Notes under the pieces: model-generated
Told to the model about the DNA's origin: nothing
Databases searched by the model: none
The model's input: the letters and a program-made list of their open reading frames with translations, nothing else
Translations under genes and position numbers: made by a program
Part shown: positions 44,293-52,330 of the stretch, one piece after another
Numbering within the stretch: position 1 is the stretch's first letter
Layout of the letters: every line of letters begins with the position of its first letter
NCBI RefSeq assembly: GCF_006385175.1
Contig: NZ_VFIY01000004.1
Coordinates: 682,001-746,000 of the forward strand
Source: Emcibacter nanhaiensis
GTDB lineage: Bacteria; Pseudomonadota; Alphaproteobacteria; Sphingomonadales; Emcibacteraceae
Reading direction: 5' to 3'
Length of the DNA stretch: 64,000 bases

Positions 44293-44494
44293 CTGTACCT
44301 CTCCTATGTTTGGGGACCTGCTGCAACAGGGACGATCAGTCCTTTTGCAAAAAGCAATCTCCAATCCGATATCTTCTGTTTTTCAGCTTTTTATAATTTG
44401 TCCGGATAGAGTACGGGATGACCGGGAGGCTTGGGAAATCGATTGTTGTTATCCCTTGTATCCGGTTAGGCTATAAACAGGGCGCCGGAGCGGC

Positions 44495-45472
44495 TCAATT
44501 CGCCACCGAAATTACAGGGACACTACCCTGAATATTGTGAAGTGTCGAATGCCCCAGTTCCAGGGTAATCTCCATCAACAGCTCCCGGAACCATTTGATG
44601 TCAGGCTCGTCTTCATTCCGTGCGTCCCAAATCAGATGTTCTTCAATGGTCGGTGTTTCGAACGGCACCCTTACCATCTTCAGGAAAGGACGCTCCAGAT
44701 CATTGACCAACATCGACGGCACCACGGTAATACAGTCAGAATGCATGGTATGGGTTATGGCCAGCTCAAAATGCGGCACACTGAGCCTGGTCTGTGGCCG
44801 GCGGTTTTTGCAATCAAGGATCTGATCGATCGGCGTACGCAGATTTCTGCCCAGGCGCGTTTCGATGTAGGGCAGTGCACAGAATTCTTCAAAAGTAAGG
44901 TTATTTGTCACCAGGTCATTTTCTGCCGAGGCAAGAACCACCCATTCATCCTCAAAAAGAAAGCTGTAGTTATATTCTTCCCTCGCCTCCGGCCAGTCCA
45001 GGAAGGCTGTCGGCAGTGTCGCGATACAAAAGTCGATCTTGCCTTCCTTCACGCGTGCGACGGAATCAGTACGGAGACTTTCCACATCCAGGGATATCTT
45101 GGGATAGACATTGATAAGTTTGTCCATGATACCGTCCGTCAACAGGTTGCCGACATAGGACGACATGGCTATTTTGAAAGTTCTGTCCACCCTGGCGGGA
45201 TCAAAATCCGGGCTCGGGATCATCGTCTTTTCAATCTGGCGCAGAATATCTTCCACCGGCTTCACCAATGCCTGCGCGCGGGGCGTAAGCACAAAAGTCC
45301 GCCCGACCTTTTGCAAAAGTTCATCGCCGGTAAAGTGACGCAATTTCGATAATGCGGCGCTCGCGGCAGGCTGGGAAATACATACCCGGTCCGCCGCCTT
45401 GGTCACGTTCCGCTCCTTGAGAAGCGCATCAAGAATAATCAAAAGATTTAGATCAAGTCCTTTTAAGTGCAA
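44495..45472 (-). CDS. LysR family transcriptional regulator (NodD-like group)
   Basis: A 325-residue regulator with the HTH at residues 1-65 (LDLNLLIILDALLKERNVTKAADRV, ISQPAASAALSKLRHF) and an effector domain with GKIDFCIATLP. Start is TTG at 45472, GGGAGATGG lying about 10 nt upstream; no in-frame ATG fits. It is 202 bp upstream of the VOC gene on the same strand, so the VOC-monooxygenase pair is a candidate target. Confidence 0.86.
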   Translation of the reverse strand: MHLKGLDLNLLIILDALLKERNVTKAADRVCISQPAASAALSKLRHFTGDELLQKVGRTFVLTPRAQALVKPVEDILRQIEKTMIPSPDFDPARVDRTFKIAMSSYVGNLLTDGIMDKLINVYPKISLDVESLRTDSVARVKEGKIDFCIATLPTAFLDWPEAREEYNYSFLFEDEWVVLASAENDLVTNNLTFEEFCALPYIETRLGRNLRTPIDQILDCKNRRPQTRLSVPHFELAITHTMHSDCITVVPSMLVNDLERPFLKMVRVPFETPTIEEHLIWDARNEDEPDIKWFRELLMEITLELGHSTLHNIQGSVPVISVAN

Positions 45473-45556
45473 GGCACCATCTCCCTATAGGTCTTCGCCA
45501 AGCAATTTCACTCGCCTTTATTATGAACTGCTACAGCCTAACATGCTACCATAGCA

Positions 45557-45594
45557 CCGGAGGGTCATCGACCGCCACATCAAGTTCCCTCCGG
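45557..45594. promoter_or_regulatory. Inverted repeat between LysR gene and SDR operon
   Basis: CCGGAGGG (45557-45564) and CCCTCCGG (45587-45594), perfect 8-bp arms with a 22-nt loop. It lies about 20 bp past the last SDR stop and upstream of the LysR start; it could end the SDR transcript or be a regulatory site. Confidence 0.4.
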
Positions 45595-45611
45595 CATGAA
45601 CAGCCTCTCAA

Positions 45612-46361
45612 CTAGGAAACAACCCTGCCACCGTTGACACCAATGGTCTGCCCGGTGACATAGCCTGTCTCCTCCTTGACCAGCCAAGAAACAGCATTGG
45701 CGATATCCTCCGGCTCGCCGGTCCTGCGGACCGGCAACATCTTCTTCAGGTCATCAGGATGGATCGGGAATTTTTTCTTGTTGGCTTCCGACATGACCGT
45801 ATTCATCACCGACGCCGGCGGTACATTGTTGACGGTAATACCCAATGGTCCCAGCTCCAGGGCCAAGGTGCGGGTAAAGGAGATAACGCCGCCTTTGGCT
45901 GCCGTGTAATGGGCCATGTGCGGACAGCCGGACTGGGCACCGGAAGAAGAAATATTGACAATCCGTCCCCATTTCGCCGCCTTCATATCCGGCAGCACCA
46001 CCTGGGTCGGGATAAAGACACCCTTCAGGTTGACCTCCATCTGGCGATCCCACATTTCGTCGGTAATCTCTTCAAAGGGCGTAATCCCGGGAATACCGGC
46101 ATTATTGACCAGGATGGTGATGGCACCGAAGGCGCTGCGCAATTCATTGACTGCAGCCTTGACGTTTTCCCGGTCCGCCACATTGCACTCAAGGGCAATG
46201 GCTTTTCCTCCCTCGGCCACGATGCTGTCGGCGACTTTTTTCGCATCCTCCAGATTGATATCCGATACTCCGACGGCGATCCCGTCACGTGCCAGTTGCC
46301 GGCAAATGGCCGCTCCAATCCCCGCGGCCGCCCCTGTGACCAGCGCAACTTTTTCACTCAT
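45612..46361 (-). CDS. Short-chain dehydrogenase/reductase (SDR) 1
   Basis: Classical SDR, 249 residues. Cofactor motif TGAAAGIG near residue 10, NNAG in the ILVNNAGIPG segment, and catalytic SSSGAQ...YTAAKGG (Ser, Tyr, Lys). C-terminal TGQTIGVNGGRVVS is FabG-like. NAD(P)-dependent oxidation or reduction of a hydroxyacyl or cyclic alcohol substrate. Last gene of a three-SDR run (gaps of 55 and 56 bp), each with its own GGGAG-type site. Confidence 0.9.
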   Translation of the reverse strand: MSEKVALVTGAAAGIGAAICRQLARDGIAVGVSDINLEDAKKVADSIVAEGGKAIALECNVADRENVKAAVNELRSAFGAITILVNNAGIPGITPFEEITDEMWDRQMEVNLKGVFIPTQVVLPDMKAAKWGRIVNISSSGAQSGCPHMAHYTAAKGGVISFTRTLALELGPLGITVNNVPPASVMNTVMSEANKKKFPIHPDDLKKMLPVRRTGEPEDIANAVSWLVKEETGYVTGQTIGVNGGRVVS

Positions 46362-46416
46362 TTAGTGTCTCCCGTCATATGAAAAGGTTCAAAATTTATG
46401 GTGCTTTTTAGCTGCC

Positions 46417-47217
46417 TTAATCGACCGCCGACGATGCCGTGCGGAAAAATTCATCCGCCGCCATGCTGGAGTAGCCAATGCAATAGCCGCCATCAACCGG
46501 TAGCAATACCCCGGTGATATAGGAGGCCTCATCGCTGGCGAGGAACAGGCCGGTATCGGCAATCTCCCGGGCCAGGCCCCAGCGGTCCATCGGAATACCC
46601 GGAATTTTGTAAATCCCCTCCGGCGGCTCGGCAAACTGCTGGGATTCCGGCACCAGGCCGGTCCAGATCGTGCCGGGCAGGATGGCGTTTACCCGAATGT
46701 TATCTTTGGCATAATCAAGCGCCGCTGCCTTGGTCAGCTGGTTTACGCCGGCCTTGGCCGCGCCGTAAACGCTATGCCCTTTCCAGCCGACCATGCCGGC
46801 CGCTGAGGAAACATTGACAATGGCGCCGCCACCGCTCTTTTTCAGGGCAGGCACCGCATATTTTATGCCGTAGAACACGCCCTTGAGGTTGACGTTATGA
46901 ATTCTGTCCCAGTCTTCGCTGGTCTGTTCATGCAGCGGCATCATCTTGCCACCGAAACCGGCGTTATTGACCATGATATTCAGCCGGCCGAATTTCTCTT
47001 CCGCCAGCGCCACCATGGCGCGGACATCCTCTTCCTTGGCCACATCGACATGGATGCTGACCGCCGCCTCGCCAAGGGCGGCGGCGACTTCGTCCTGCTT
47101 GCCACTGATGTCAGCACAAACGATTTTAGCACCCTCAGCGGCAAATCCTTCCGCCATCGCCTTGCCCATGCCGGAGCCCGCCCCGGTGATGACGGCCACT
47201 TTATTTTCCAGACGCAT
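46417..47217 (-). CDS. Short-chain dehydrogenase/reductase (SDR) 2
   Basis: Classical SDR, 266 residues: ITGAGSGMGKA for the cofactor, NNAGFGGK, and catalytic Ser in VSSAAGM with YGAAK. An insertion after the active site (PESQQFAEPPEGIYKIPGIP) enlarges the substrate loop relative to its neighbours. Ends TASSAVD. It is the middle gene of the SDR run and probably acts on a related intermediate. Confidence 0.9.
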   Translation of the reverse strand: MRLENKVAVITGAGSGMGKAMAEGFAAEGAKIVCADISGKQDEVAAALGEAAVSIHVDVAKEEDVRAMVALAEEKFGRLNIMVNNAGFGGKMMPLHEQTSEDWDRIHNVNLKGVFYGIKYAVPALKKSGGGAIVNVSSAAGMVGWKGHSVYGAAKAGVNQLTKAAALDYAKDNIRVNAILPGTIWTGLVPESQQFAEPPEGIYKIPGIPMDRWGLAREIADTGLFLASDEASYITGVLLPVDGGYCIGYSSMAADEFFRTASSAVD

Positions 47218-47273
47218 TTTATAATCTCCCAGATTGGATTATTGGTTCTTCCCTGCCAGTCCCCTGCCGACGC

Positions 47274-48029
47274 CTACATCGCTGCGACGTCGCTGGTCGG
47301 TCGAATAAGGATCTCGGACACATTCGCCCGCCGCGGCAGCGAGATGATGAAGACAATGGTCTTGCCGATATCCTCTGTCTTCATGGAACCTTCCTTGGTG
47401 ACATGATGGCGGATAAATTCTTTCTTTCGGGGATCGTCAATGGACTCAGCCACTTCGGTTGACGTGGCGCCCGGCTCGATCACACAGACGCGAATACCGT
47501 CCCCGCCAACTTCCTGGCGCAGCCCCTCTGTCATCGCATTGAGGGCGAATTTGCTGGCGCCATAGGGGCCGATCGCTGCCGCAGTACGCCTGCCGGCGGT
47601 AGAGGAAATATTGATAATATCGCCACCGCCCTGTGCGCGCAGATGGGGGATGGCCGCCGTACAGGTGTAGAGAGTGGCAAAGAAATTGATATTCATCACA
47701 TGCCGCCATTTGTCCAGGTCGGCCTTGTCTACGCCGTCCAGCGCCATGACCCCGGCGGAATTGACAAGAATGTCCAGCCGTCCATAGGCCTCGACCGTCC
47801 TGGCGACCACAGATTTGGCGAATTCTTCATCTGTGATGTCGCCGGCAACTGCCAGGGCATCGCCGCCATTGTCCTTAATCTTGCTGACCAGGTCTTCGAG
47901 ACGATCCGCCCGGCGGGCCGTGACAACGACCTTCACGCCTTCCGCAGCGAGGGCAAGCGCTGCCCCTTCCCCAATCCCTGATGAAGCCCCGGTAATCAGG
48001 GCGACTTTTTCCGACAGCTGGTTTCCCAT
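47274..48029 (-). CDS. Short-chain dehydrogenase/reductase (SDR) 3
   Basis: Classical SDR, 251 residues: ITGASSGIGEGAA, VNSAGV in place of NNAG (Asn still present), and catalytic SSTAGRRT...YGASK. The C-terminal VSEILIRPTSDVA is typical of the YdfG/serine-dehydrogenase-like group. First gene of the SDR run; a terminator separates it from the TauD-like gene upstream. Confidence 0.9.
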   Translation of the reverse strand: MGNQLSEKVALITGASSGIGEGAALALAAEGVKVVVTARRADRLEDLVSKIKDNGGDALAVAGDITDEEFAKSVVARTVEAYGRLDILVNSAGVMALDGVDKADLDKWRHVMNINFFATLYTCTAAIPHLRAQGGGDIINISSTAGRRTAAAIGPYGASKFALNAMTEGLRQEVGGDGIRVCVIEPGATSTEVAESIDDPRKKEFIRHHVTKEGSMKTEDIGKTIVFIISLPRRANVSEILIRPTSDVAAM

Positions 48030-48054
48030 CGTCTTCCCTCTCGTTTTTTAGTGA

Positions 48055-48092
48055 AATAAAAAAGGGACTGTGGGCGTTACTCCATAGTCCCT
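48055..48092 (-). terminator. Rho-independent terminator of the TauD-like gene
   Basis: GGGACT / AGTCCC arms (48064-48091), extended by TGG/CCA pairs, with a T-run on the minus strand (48063 downward). It separates the dioxygenase transcript from the SDR run. Confidence 0.8.
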
Positions 48093-48117
48093 GGAGTTTA
48101 GGTACAACAGTACTGAA

Positions 48118-48963
48118 TCAGGCGGCTGCGCCGTCCTCGACACCGGCAACGGACGTCCTGTGCATGCGGCGACCGGTATCGGAGCTGTACGGCCGGGCCC
48201 GGTGCAGCACACCACAATTGTCCCAGATCGCCATATCCCCTTCGGTCCAGGTGTGCATCACGCTGAACGCCGGCTGGGCGGCCCACTCTGTCAGACGCGC
48301 AATCAAGGCACGCCCTTCCGGCTTGGACATGCCGACAATGTAGTCCGCACTATAGCCGATCAACATGCATTTGCGACCGGAGTCCGGGTTCGTGTATACC
48401 AGTGGCCGCTCATGCTGCGCACCGCGCTTTCTTGCGTCCTTGATCTCGTCAGGCTCAGCCACTGCGCGAACAGCCGCCGTCACACTATGCAGGACCCGCA
48501 GTCCCTCCAGGAACTTCTGCTCATCCTCCGGCAGGGCTTCAAACGCCGCATAGGTGTTGGCAAATTCAGTCTGCCCGCCTTTGTCAGGCGCCTTGCGACA
48601 GGACAGAACCGTATATTTCGGCGGTGCGATCGGAGAACACATGCCATCGATGTGCCAGAAGAAGGTTCCCAGCACATATTCGGGCTCGGTATTGACCTTG
48701 GGATCAAGCGTGATCGTGTAGACGTCCTTGGCCGCCTCGTTGCCGCCGGCAATATTGTCGGTAAAATTCACGCGGGCGCCAAGACGGTCATTGAATTCCA
48801 GCTGCTCCTCATCGCTCAGGTTGATCTGCGGCAGGATGAGCGCTCCCTGCTTGTACAGCAGGTCCAGGCAATAATCTGCGAAGGCCGGGTCCTTTGTCGC
48901 GGCGGCATCGGCGTGGACAACGGCGCCCACACCGGGTTTGATAATTTCTGAAGACCAGTTCAT
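48118..48963 (-). CDS. TauD/TfdA family Fe(II)/2-oxoglutarate dioxygenase
   Basis: A 281-residue dioxygenase. The iron ligands are His and Asp in FFWHIDGMCSP and the distal His in NCGVLHRARPYSSDTGRRMHRTS, which also carries the 2-oxoglutarate Arg. TfdA-like enzymes hydroxylate and cleave aryloxy- or sulfonate-bearing substrates. The ATG at 48963 (GGAGAG upstream) is preferred over a far upstream frame extension that runs through repeats. It has its own terminator downstream and an unusual repeat array upstream. Confidence 0.88.
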   Translation of the reverse strand: MNWSSEIIKPGVGAVVHADAAATKDPAFADYCLDLLYKQGALILPQINLSDEEQLEFNDRLGARVNFTDNIAGGNEAAKDVYTITLDPKVNTEPEYVLGTFFWHIDGMCSPIAPPKYTVLSCRKAPDKGGQTEFANTYAAFEALPEDEQKFLEGLRVLHSVTAAVRAVAEPDEIKDARKRGAQHERPLVYTNPDSGRKCMLIGYSADYIVGMSKPEGRALIARLTEWAAQPAFSVMHTWTEGDMAIWDNCGVLHRARPYSSDTGRRMHRTSVAGVEDGAAA

Positions 48964-49002
48964 GAAGCTCTCCTGTGAATCAGCGTTTGTTCTTGCTATT
49001 TG

Positions 49003-49066
49003 TTTAACACCTTCATAGCAGCTTCGACAGCTGCACGTCAAACAAATTTTTAACACCTTCATAGCA
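49003..49066. repeat. Two 18-bp direct repeats flanking a dyad upstream of the TauD-like gene
   Basis: TTTAACACCTTCATAGCA occurs at 49003-49020 and 49049-49066 (46 bp apart). Between them is the dyad GCAGCT-N5-AGCTGC (49018-49034). They lie 40-103 bp upstream of the dioxygenase start, in likely promoter space, and may be binding sites for the adjacent TetR regulator. Confidence 0.75.
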
Positions 49067-49081
49067 ATGCGCCATGAACAT

Positions 49082-49113
49082 GAAAAAAGCCCCCGCCTGG
49101 AAAGGCCGGGAGC
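49082..49113 (-). terminator. Terminator of the TetR gene
   Basis: CCCGCCT / AGGCCGGG stem with a one-base bulge, followed on the minus strand by TTTTTT (49087 downward). About 50 bp past the TetR stop. Confidence 0.65.
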
Positions 49114-49161
49114 CTGGATTAACTGTCTTTGAAATAACAATAAATAGAGGGGTCTGGACCG

Positions 49162-49758
49162 TTATGATTTGCCGGTTTCATCCTGGCGATAGCGGGCGAG
49201 CATCCGTTCAACGAAATTCAGGACCTCTTCATGCCCGGCCGAAAACCCCAGGGCATCCTCTGTAACCAGCAATCTGGCCAGAGCTACGCCGACCATCAGC
49301 GCTTCGGAGGCAGAAACCTGGTCTTCGCTTGTTTTCTCGCGGGGAAGCAGTTTTGACACCGCCTCTATCTGCATTTTGCGCAACTGGTCTGCGGAATCGA
49401 TGACTTCAAGACGGGCTTTTTCGTGGCGGGCGGCGATTGAGGTCAACTCGGCGGTCAAGCGCGCGAGATCATTGTCAATATTCAGTTCCCAAATGGCGCG
49501 CAGTGGATCAGCAGACTCCAGCGCCTCCTGTAATCGGACATGACGTATCTCGTTAAATTCACGGATCACGGCGATAAGAAGGTCGTCCATGGTCTTGAAA
49601 TAATAGTAAAGAAGCTGTGGGGTCAGCCCGGCCCTGGCGCCGACCTTACGCGCGGAAAAACTGGCGTAGCCTTCAGTCTTCAGAACTTCTGCCGCCGCCT
49701 TGATCAGCTTGGCGCGGACTTCTGAATCTTCAGCCCCCATGCGGCGTTTTTTTGCCAT
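49162..49758 (-). CDS. TetR family transcriptional regulator
   Basis: A 198-residue regulator with an N-terminal TetR HTH (ARKVGARAGLTPQLLYYYFKTMDDLLIAVI) and a helical ligand-binding domain. GAGAGG sits 5 nt before the ATG at 49758; an in-frame extension upstream has no support. It lies directly upstream of the TauD-like gene and its repeat array, so it likely controls that gene or itself. Confidence 0.87.
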   Translation of the reverse strand: MAKKRRMGAEDSEVRAKLIKAAAEVLKTEGYASFSARKVGARAGLTPQLLYYYFKTMDDLLIAVIREFNEIRHVRLQEALESADPLRAIWELNIDNDLARLTAELTSIAARHEKARLEVIDSADQLRKMQIEAVSKLLPREKTSEDQVSASEALMVGVALARLLVTEDALGFSAGHEEVLNFVERMLARYRQDETGKS

Positions 49759-49921
49759 CACGACCTCTCCCCTACCAGGAATCTGGCACTCCATGAAATC
49801 AATAACTTTATGTCCCGGTTTTATTGGTTTAGGGGCGATAAAACAAGTCGTAAGATCGGTCCGGGAATTCAAAAGACCTCAATTGAGATATCCTGGCCAA
49901 TCATTCCACCGCCGGACAAGA

Positions 49922-52096
49922 TCAGATCGTGAAGGTCACCTCCTGGTCGACCAGCAGGGTCGCCCCGCCGGAAGTATAGGTATGGTAGGTTTCCCCGTCA
50001 TAGTCCTGGTCCGCGCCCTGCACCCAGCCCTCGCCGGTGGAGGTAACAGTATCGTCCGCATCCCCCTGCAGCACGAGAATATTGTCGGCGTCGGTGACAT
50101 CGAGAATATCCTGGACGGTGAAGGTGATGTCAGTGCTGCCCCCATGATCAATATCAACAATCTCTATGTTGACCATATCAATTTGGGAGAGATCAAAATC
50201 AATCTCCTCATTTTCATAAAACTGTACTGCATCCTCCCCATCTCCCCCGTCGTAGCTATCCTCAGGTGTCAGAATCATATGGTCATCACCAATTCCCCCG
50301 TACAATATATCCACCCCTCCATCTCCGGAAAGAAAGTCATTACCGGCGCCACCGTCAAGAATATCATCTCCTGCGTTACCCGATAACATATCGCTGCCAT
50401 CGTCTCCCGCGATCTGATCATCGCCTTCATAACCGTCCAGAGAATCGTCCCCGGCTCCTCCGCTGATCTGATCGTTACCTTCCATGCCCCAAATCACATC
50501 AGCGCCACCGCCGCCACTTATAGTGTCGTCGCCTTCATAGCCTATAATAAAGTCATCACCGTCATCACCGGCAATCAGGTCGGCAGCCTCACTGCCGTAG
50601 ATATAATCGTTCCCGGTTCCGCCATGCAATTCATTGCCTTCAAGGTCAATGCTGCCAAATCCATAACCAGGCACCTCCCCACCGTAAATGATATCGTCAC
50701 CGTCGCCACCGTCGATGTAACTGCCTTCAAAGGCATATATCTTGTCATCACCGGGACCACCGTAAATATAGTTGTATCCCAGACCGGCAAATATAAAATC
50801 ATTCCCGGCACCGGCATTGATCTGATCGTCGCCGTCGCCCGTATATATGCTGTCGTCGTTGGTGTCGCCGGTCACCGTCAAATTGGGGGTTACGTCCGGA
50901 CGGTACAGGATGGCAATCTGGCCGGGAGTAGTGACTGAAAAATTGTTCGCCGTAGTTTCCGTAAAGTTGGCTTCAATATCAGGCAGCCCCTCGGTGTTCG
51001 CATCGGGATTAATTTTCAGGAACACCGAGCCATTATCATAGACAAGATAGATGTTTGCCGCGCTCTCAACCTTTTCAATACCATAGGGCGTCCATCCCGC
51101 ATCCTCGACAATAATCTGGTCGTCAAAGCTGCTTCCGGCACCGATTGTAAGACTATTGTTTGCATCGGTAACATTAATGATATCATCCCGATTCAATCGC
51201 AGGATTTGTTCACCTGTAGAGAGATAAATTCTTTCAATATTGACAATATCCTTGCCGGTCAGGTCAAAGTCCACAACCTGCCCTTCGGGACTGATGATTG
51301 TAAACAAATCATTCCCCTCGCCCCCGTCGACGTGATCCAGAAACTCGCCGCCCTGGTCCCAGACAATTGCGTCGTCAAAGTCTCCGCCATAGAGGTAGTT
51401 TTCACCGGCGCCGCCATAAAGGCTGTCCCAGCCCCCCATGCCATACAGGATGTCATCCCCGTCCCCGCCGCGAAGCACATTTCTTTCCCAGTCGCCAACG
51501 AGGGTGTCATCATGGGCGCTGCCGGTGACCCATTCAATATCAATCAATGTGTCACCTTCCGCATCTCCGCCGCTGATCTCACCCGTAGTCAGGTTGATTG
51601 TCACGCCGGCGGAAGAGGTTTCGTAGGAGACAATATCATAATAATCGCCTCCGCCATTGATGATGTCTGCACCGGGACCGGCATTAATAGTGTCCAGGCC
51701 GCCACCGCCATTGATATCATCATTGCCCGCCCCGGTGATGATGGTATCGTCACCGCCCTTGCCAATTACTGTCAGGTCTTCGGTGGAAGAAGACATATCC
51801 AGGGTGCTGTCGCTGTCGTCAACCGCCGTCCACGTATTGGTTGAGGTCTCGGTAAACGTACCGGCCGAAGGCGTCGACGGCGTGGTCGGCGTGGTCGGTG
51901 ATGTGGGGGCCGCGGTACTGCCGCCACCACCGCAGGCGGCGAGGAGCAGGGGCGTGAGAGAAACGGACGTGCGGGCCAGGCGGCCCTTCACGGAAAAGGG
52001 ACCGGCTTTGACTTCTTTTATTGTTCTGGCAATTTCCGGAAAATTACTGGAACCGGACTGAAGTATTGTGTTTTTACGGACTGTAGCGTTACTCAT
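49922..52096 (-). CDS. RTX repeat protein A, type I secretion substrate, two-unit
   Basis: A 724-residue protein. The N-terminal 44 residues are basic/mixed, followed by a short hydrophobic stretch and lipobox-like LLLAAC with Cys55, then GGGGS and a Thr/Pro linker. Two repeated units follow (81-377 and 378-724). Each opens with an FTET...-type segment, runs through Ca2+-binding GGxGxDxUx nonapeptides, and closes with a strand-rich module (DIVNIE..., VTDANNSL, a Trp-containing segment). The second unit ends at the C-terminus with STGEGWVQGADQ...ATLLVDQEVTFTI, a T1SS target of the VCA0849 type. Paralog of the proteins at 52.3 and 60.3 kb, next to the matching T1SS operon. Function on the surface is unknown. 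Confidence 0.88.
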   Translation of the reverse strand: MSNATVRKNTILQSGSSNFPEIARTIKEVKAGPFSVKGRLARTSVSLTPLLLAACGGGGSTAAPTSPTTPTTPSTPSAGTFTETSTNTWTAVDDSDSTLDMSSSTEDLTVIGKGGDDTIITGAGNDDINGGGGLDTINAGPGADIINGGGDYYDIVSYETSSAGVTINLTTGEISGGDAEGDTLIDIEWVTGSAHDDTLVGDWERNVLRGGDGDDILYGMGGWDSLYGGAGENYLYGGDFDDAIVWDQGGEFLDHVDGGEGNDLFTIISPEGQVVDFDLTGKDIVNIERIYLSTGEQILRLNRDDIINVTDANNSLTIGAGSSFDDQIIVEDAGWTPYGIEKVESAANIYLVYDNGSVFLKINPDANTEGLPDIEANFTETTANNFSVTTPGQIAILYRPDVTPNLTVTGDTNDDSIYTGDGDDQINAGAGNDFIFAGLGYNYIYGGPGDDKIYAFEGSYIDGGDGDDIIYGGEVPGYGFGSIDLEGNELHGGTGNDYIYGSEAADLIAGDDGDDFIIGYEGDDTISGGGGADVIWGMEGNDQISGGAGDDSLDGYEGDDQIAGDDGSDMLSGNAGDDILDGGAGNDFLSGDGGVDILYGGIGDDHMILTPEDSYDGGDGEDAVQFYENEEIDFDLSQIDMVNIEIVDIDHGGSTDITFTVQDILDVTDADNILVLQGDADDTVTSTGEGWVQGADQDYDGETYHTYTSGGATLLVDQEVTFTI

Positions 52097-52164
52097 CTCT
52101 TCCCTTCCCCACCAGCAAGGGACTTCCGATCAGAGAACGGACATGAGAAACGGAACCGGTGTCA

Positions 52165-52308
52165 AGGATCAGCCTCCCCCCCCTGGGCATTGCAGAATAT
52201 GTTTTTTCAGCATCACCCGCGCATCCACCTCTGGTATATGCTGGCGATTCTTCCCGGATTTTATACAAACTGGCGCGGGATGACAATTAACCAGTTGTTA
52301 ACCATAAA
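52165..52308 (-). promoter_or_regulatory. Promoter/leader of RTX gene A with CtrA-type site
   Basis: On the minus strand, a TTAA-N7-TTAA site (52287-52301, CtrA consensus) lies beside a -35 TTGTCA (52281-52286). A 17-bp spacer leads to -10 TAAAAT (52258-52263). Predicted start of transcription near 52251 gives a leader of about 155 nt. The whole 144 bp is nearly identical to 55518-55660 upstream of RTX gene B. Confidence 0.65.
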
Positions 52309-52330
52309 CTGCAGCGCCTTCAGCGAAGGA

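Noticed and set aside
48964-49140. N-terminal extension of the TauD-like protein to 49140
   Set aside because: It reads through the direct repeats and the TetR terminator; ATG 48963 has a good ribosome site and fits the family start.
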